NCBI GenBank assembly: GCA_937871735.1
Contig: CALMOI010000190.1
Coordinates: forward strand, 1-5,967
Length of the DNA stretch: 5,967 nt
Direction: 5' to 3'
Source of the DNA: an uncultured Comamonadaceae bacterium
GTDB taxonomy: Bacteria; Pseudomonadota; Gammaproteobacteria; Burkholderiales; Burkholderiaceae_C
The translations under genes were made by a program, and so were the position numbers. Under the pieces are notes generated by a model. That model was not told where the DNA came from. It worked only from the letters and a program-made list of their open reading frames with translations, and made no database searches. The number at the start of each line of letters is the position of its first letter. The stretch's first letter is position 1. Positions 4,685 to 5,967 of this stretch are shown in pieces.

Positions 4685-5967
4685 TCAGGGTTTCTTTTCA
4701 GCGTCCTTTTTCATGGACTCCATCAAGCCCTTCATCGGGTCTTCTTCAGTCGGCTTGCTGGGGTCAGCAGCAGGCTCTGAGGCACCCGCTGCGGGCGGAT
4801 TGCCAGCCGCCGCATCGGGTTGCGATTCGGTTTGCATTTGCTGGAATACCTTTTCTGAATCGATGGTGGCTTCTTTCACCAGTCCGCTCGACACCAAGCC
4901 GGGGAAGGCAATGATCAGCCCCACCATGATGATTTGGATCAGCACAAACGGCACCGAACCCCAGTAAATCTCTTCGATGGTGACGCGCTTGATGGGCTTT
5001 TTGGTGACCTTGTCGGTGTAGTCCTCGCTGGGGGCCACGCTGCGCAGGTAAAACAGCGCAAAACCAAACGGCGGGTGCATGAACGAAGTCTGCATGTTCA
5101 CCGCCAGCAGCACGCCGAACCAGACCAAGTCGATGCCCAGCTTCTCGGCCACCGGGCCAATCAGCGGGATGATGATGAAGGCCAGCTCAAAGAAGTCGAG
5201 GAAGAAGGCCAGCACGAACACCAAGATGTTCACCACAATCAAAAAGCCCAATTGCCCGCCCGGCAAGCCCGACAGCAAATGCTCCACCCACTTGGGGCCG
5301 TCCACGCCTTGGAAGGCCAAGCTGAACACCGTGGCTCCCACCAAAATGAACAGCACGAAGCACGACAGCTTCATGGTCGTGTCCATCGCTTGGCGGATCA
5401 GCTTCATGTCGATGCGTTGACGGGCCATCGCCATGATCAACGCGCCCACTGCGCCCATCGCGCCGCCTTCGGTGGGTGTGGCGATCCCTAAGAAGATCGT
5501 GCCCAGCACCAAGAAAATCAGCGCCAGCGGCGGAATCAGCACAAAGGTGACCCGCTCGGCCATCTTGGACAGCAAGCCCATGCCGGTGACTTTGTTGATC
5601 AACGAGGCGACGAAGGCGATGCCCACGCCCACGCACATCGAGGTCACGATCAGCTCGTCCAGCGGCGTTTCAGCGGGGCGCGACTTGGCAAAACCCACAG
5701 CGGCCAGCACCGACAGCACCACCAAAATACCGAGCGACTTCAGACCCGAGTCGCCGTTGTCTTCGCGAATTGTGCGCGCTTCGGGCGGCAAGGCGGGCAC
5801 GTACTCGGGCTTGATGAAGCTCACCAGCAAGATGAAGCCCACATACAGGCCCGTCAACACAAAGCCCGGAATGAACGCGCCTGCGTACAAATCACCCACG
5901 CTCTTGCCCAGTTGGTCGGCCAAGATGATCAGCACCAGCGAGGGCGGAATGATCTGCGCCAGCGTGC
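4685..5967 (-). CDS. TRAP transporter large permease subunit, DctM family (N-terminal part outside window)
   Basis: Integral inner-membrane subunit that forms the transport channel of a TRAP importer, coupling uptake of a carboxylate to a cation gradient. About 426 residues are visible. The frame continues through TLAQIIPPSL to the right edge, so the GTG at 5935 is internal, not the start. Family signs: LAQIIPPSLVLIILADQ with GDLYAGAFIPG just after it, the conserved GIATPTEGGAMGAVGA block (about 5438-5488), DFFELAFIIIPLIGP (about 5156-5200) and MQTSFMHPPFGFALFYLRS (about 5039-5095). About nine hydrophobic segments are visible. The MHPPFG form and the hydrophilic loop after the IKPEYVPALPPEAR stretch (about 5770-5815) mark the larger DctM type. 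The last 57 or so residues form an Ala/Pro-rich then Lys-rich cytoplasmic-looking tail. It is convergent with dctP; a dctQ gene would be expected upstream, beyond the right edge. Substrate cannot be read from this subunit. Confidence 0.93.
   Translation of the reverse strand, partial: TLAQIIPPSLVLIILADQLGKSVGDLYAGAFIPGFVLTGLYVGFILLVSFIKPEYVPALPPEARTIREDNGDSGLKSLGILVVLSVLAAVGFAKSRPAETPLDELIVTSMCVGVGIAFVASLINKVTGMGLLSKMAERVTFVLIPPLALIFLVLGTIFLGIATPTEGGAMGAVGALIMAMARQRIDMKLIRQAMDTTMKLSCFVLFILVGATVFSLAFQGVDGPKWVEHLLSGLPGGQLGFLIVVNILVFVLAFFLDFFELAFIIIPLIGPVAEKLGIDLVWFGVLLAVNMQTSFMHPPFGFALFYLRSVAPSEDYTDKVTKKPIKRVTIEEIYWGSVPFVLIQIIMVGLIIAFPGLVSSGLVKEATIDSEKVFQQMQTESQPDAAAGNPPAAGASEPAADPSKPTEEDPMKGLMESMKKDAEKKP

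Noticed and set aside
4641..4967. Apparent small protein starting MKKPASAGFFMAG
   Set aside because: This start is simply the translated terminator stem, a well-known artefact in proteobacterial genomes. The rest is antisense to dctM.
4934..5491. Gln/His-rich + strand frame (185 codons) opposite dctM
   Set aside because: It is a shadow of the membrane-protein codons of dctM: hydrophobic codons read in antisense give Gln, His, Glu and Lys. No domain and no ribosome binding site are seen.

Overview
The window looks like chromosomal DNA of a betaproteobacterium, most likely Burkholderiales/Comamonadaceae. This is inferred from the GC-rich coding (about 63% in a hand-counted block at 301-360), the xseB-ispA-dxs gene order, the near-family-typical Dxs and XseB sequences, and a TakP-type TRAP binding protein. 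I could not run a database search, so the genus is left open.

Layout, left to right. (1) Positions 1-260 are strikingly AT-rich (about 27% GC by hand count) and hold the 3' end of a membrane protein resembling the C-terminus of an acyltransferase-3 family O-acyltransferase. (2) At about 257-285 the composition switches abruptly to GC-rich, exactly at the 5' end of xseB, whose first ten residues look non-native. (3) xseB, ispA and dxs follow on the + strand. xseB and ispA overlap by 4 bases, and a 106-bp spacer containing a perfect 18-bp palindrome precedes dxs. (4) A 136-bp intergenic region carries two inverted repeats and a TACAAT box, and leads into dctP (takP-like). (5) A long symmetrical hairpin with T6 on both strands serves as a shared terminator between dctP (+) and a convergent dctM (-). 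The dctM gene runs off the right edge of the window.

How the genes work together. Dxs makes 1-deoxy-D-xylulose 5-phosphate, the first intermediate of the MEP route to isoprenoid units. IspA condenses the resulting C5 units to farnesyl diphosphate for quinones and undecaprenyl phosphate. XseB is the small subunit of exonuclease VII and sits in this cluster by conserved synteny rather than by pathway. The right half encodes a periplasmic binding protein and the large membrane subunit of a TRAP transporter, probably for a 2-oxo acid or similar carboxylate. They lie tail to tail rather than in one operon, and no small (DctQ) subunit is present in the window.

I do not see a clearly novel system. 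The most unusual feature is the compositional and coding junction at the start of xseB, which is either a horizontal-transfer or recombination boundary or an assembly chimera. No tRNA, rRNA, CRISPR array or insertion sequence was seen, and no gene-free stretch exceeds 300 bases.
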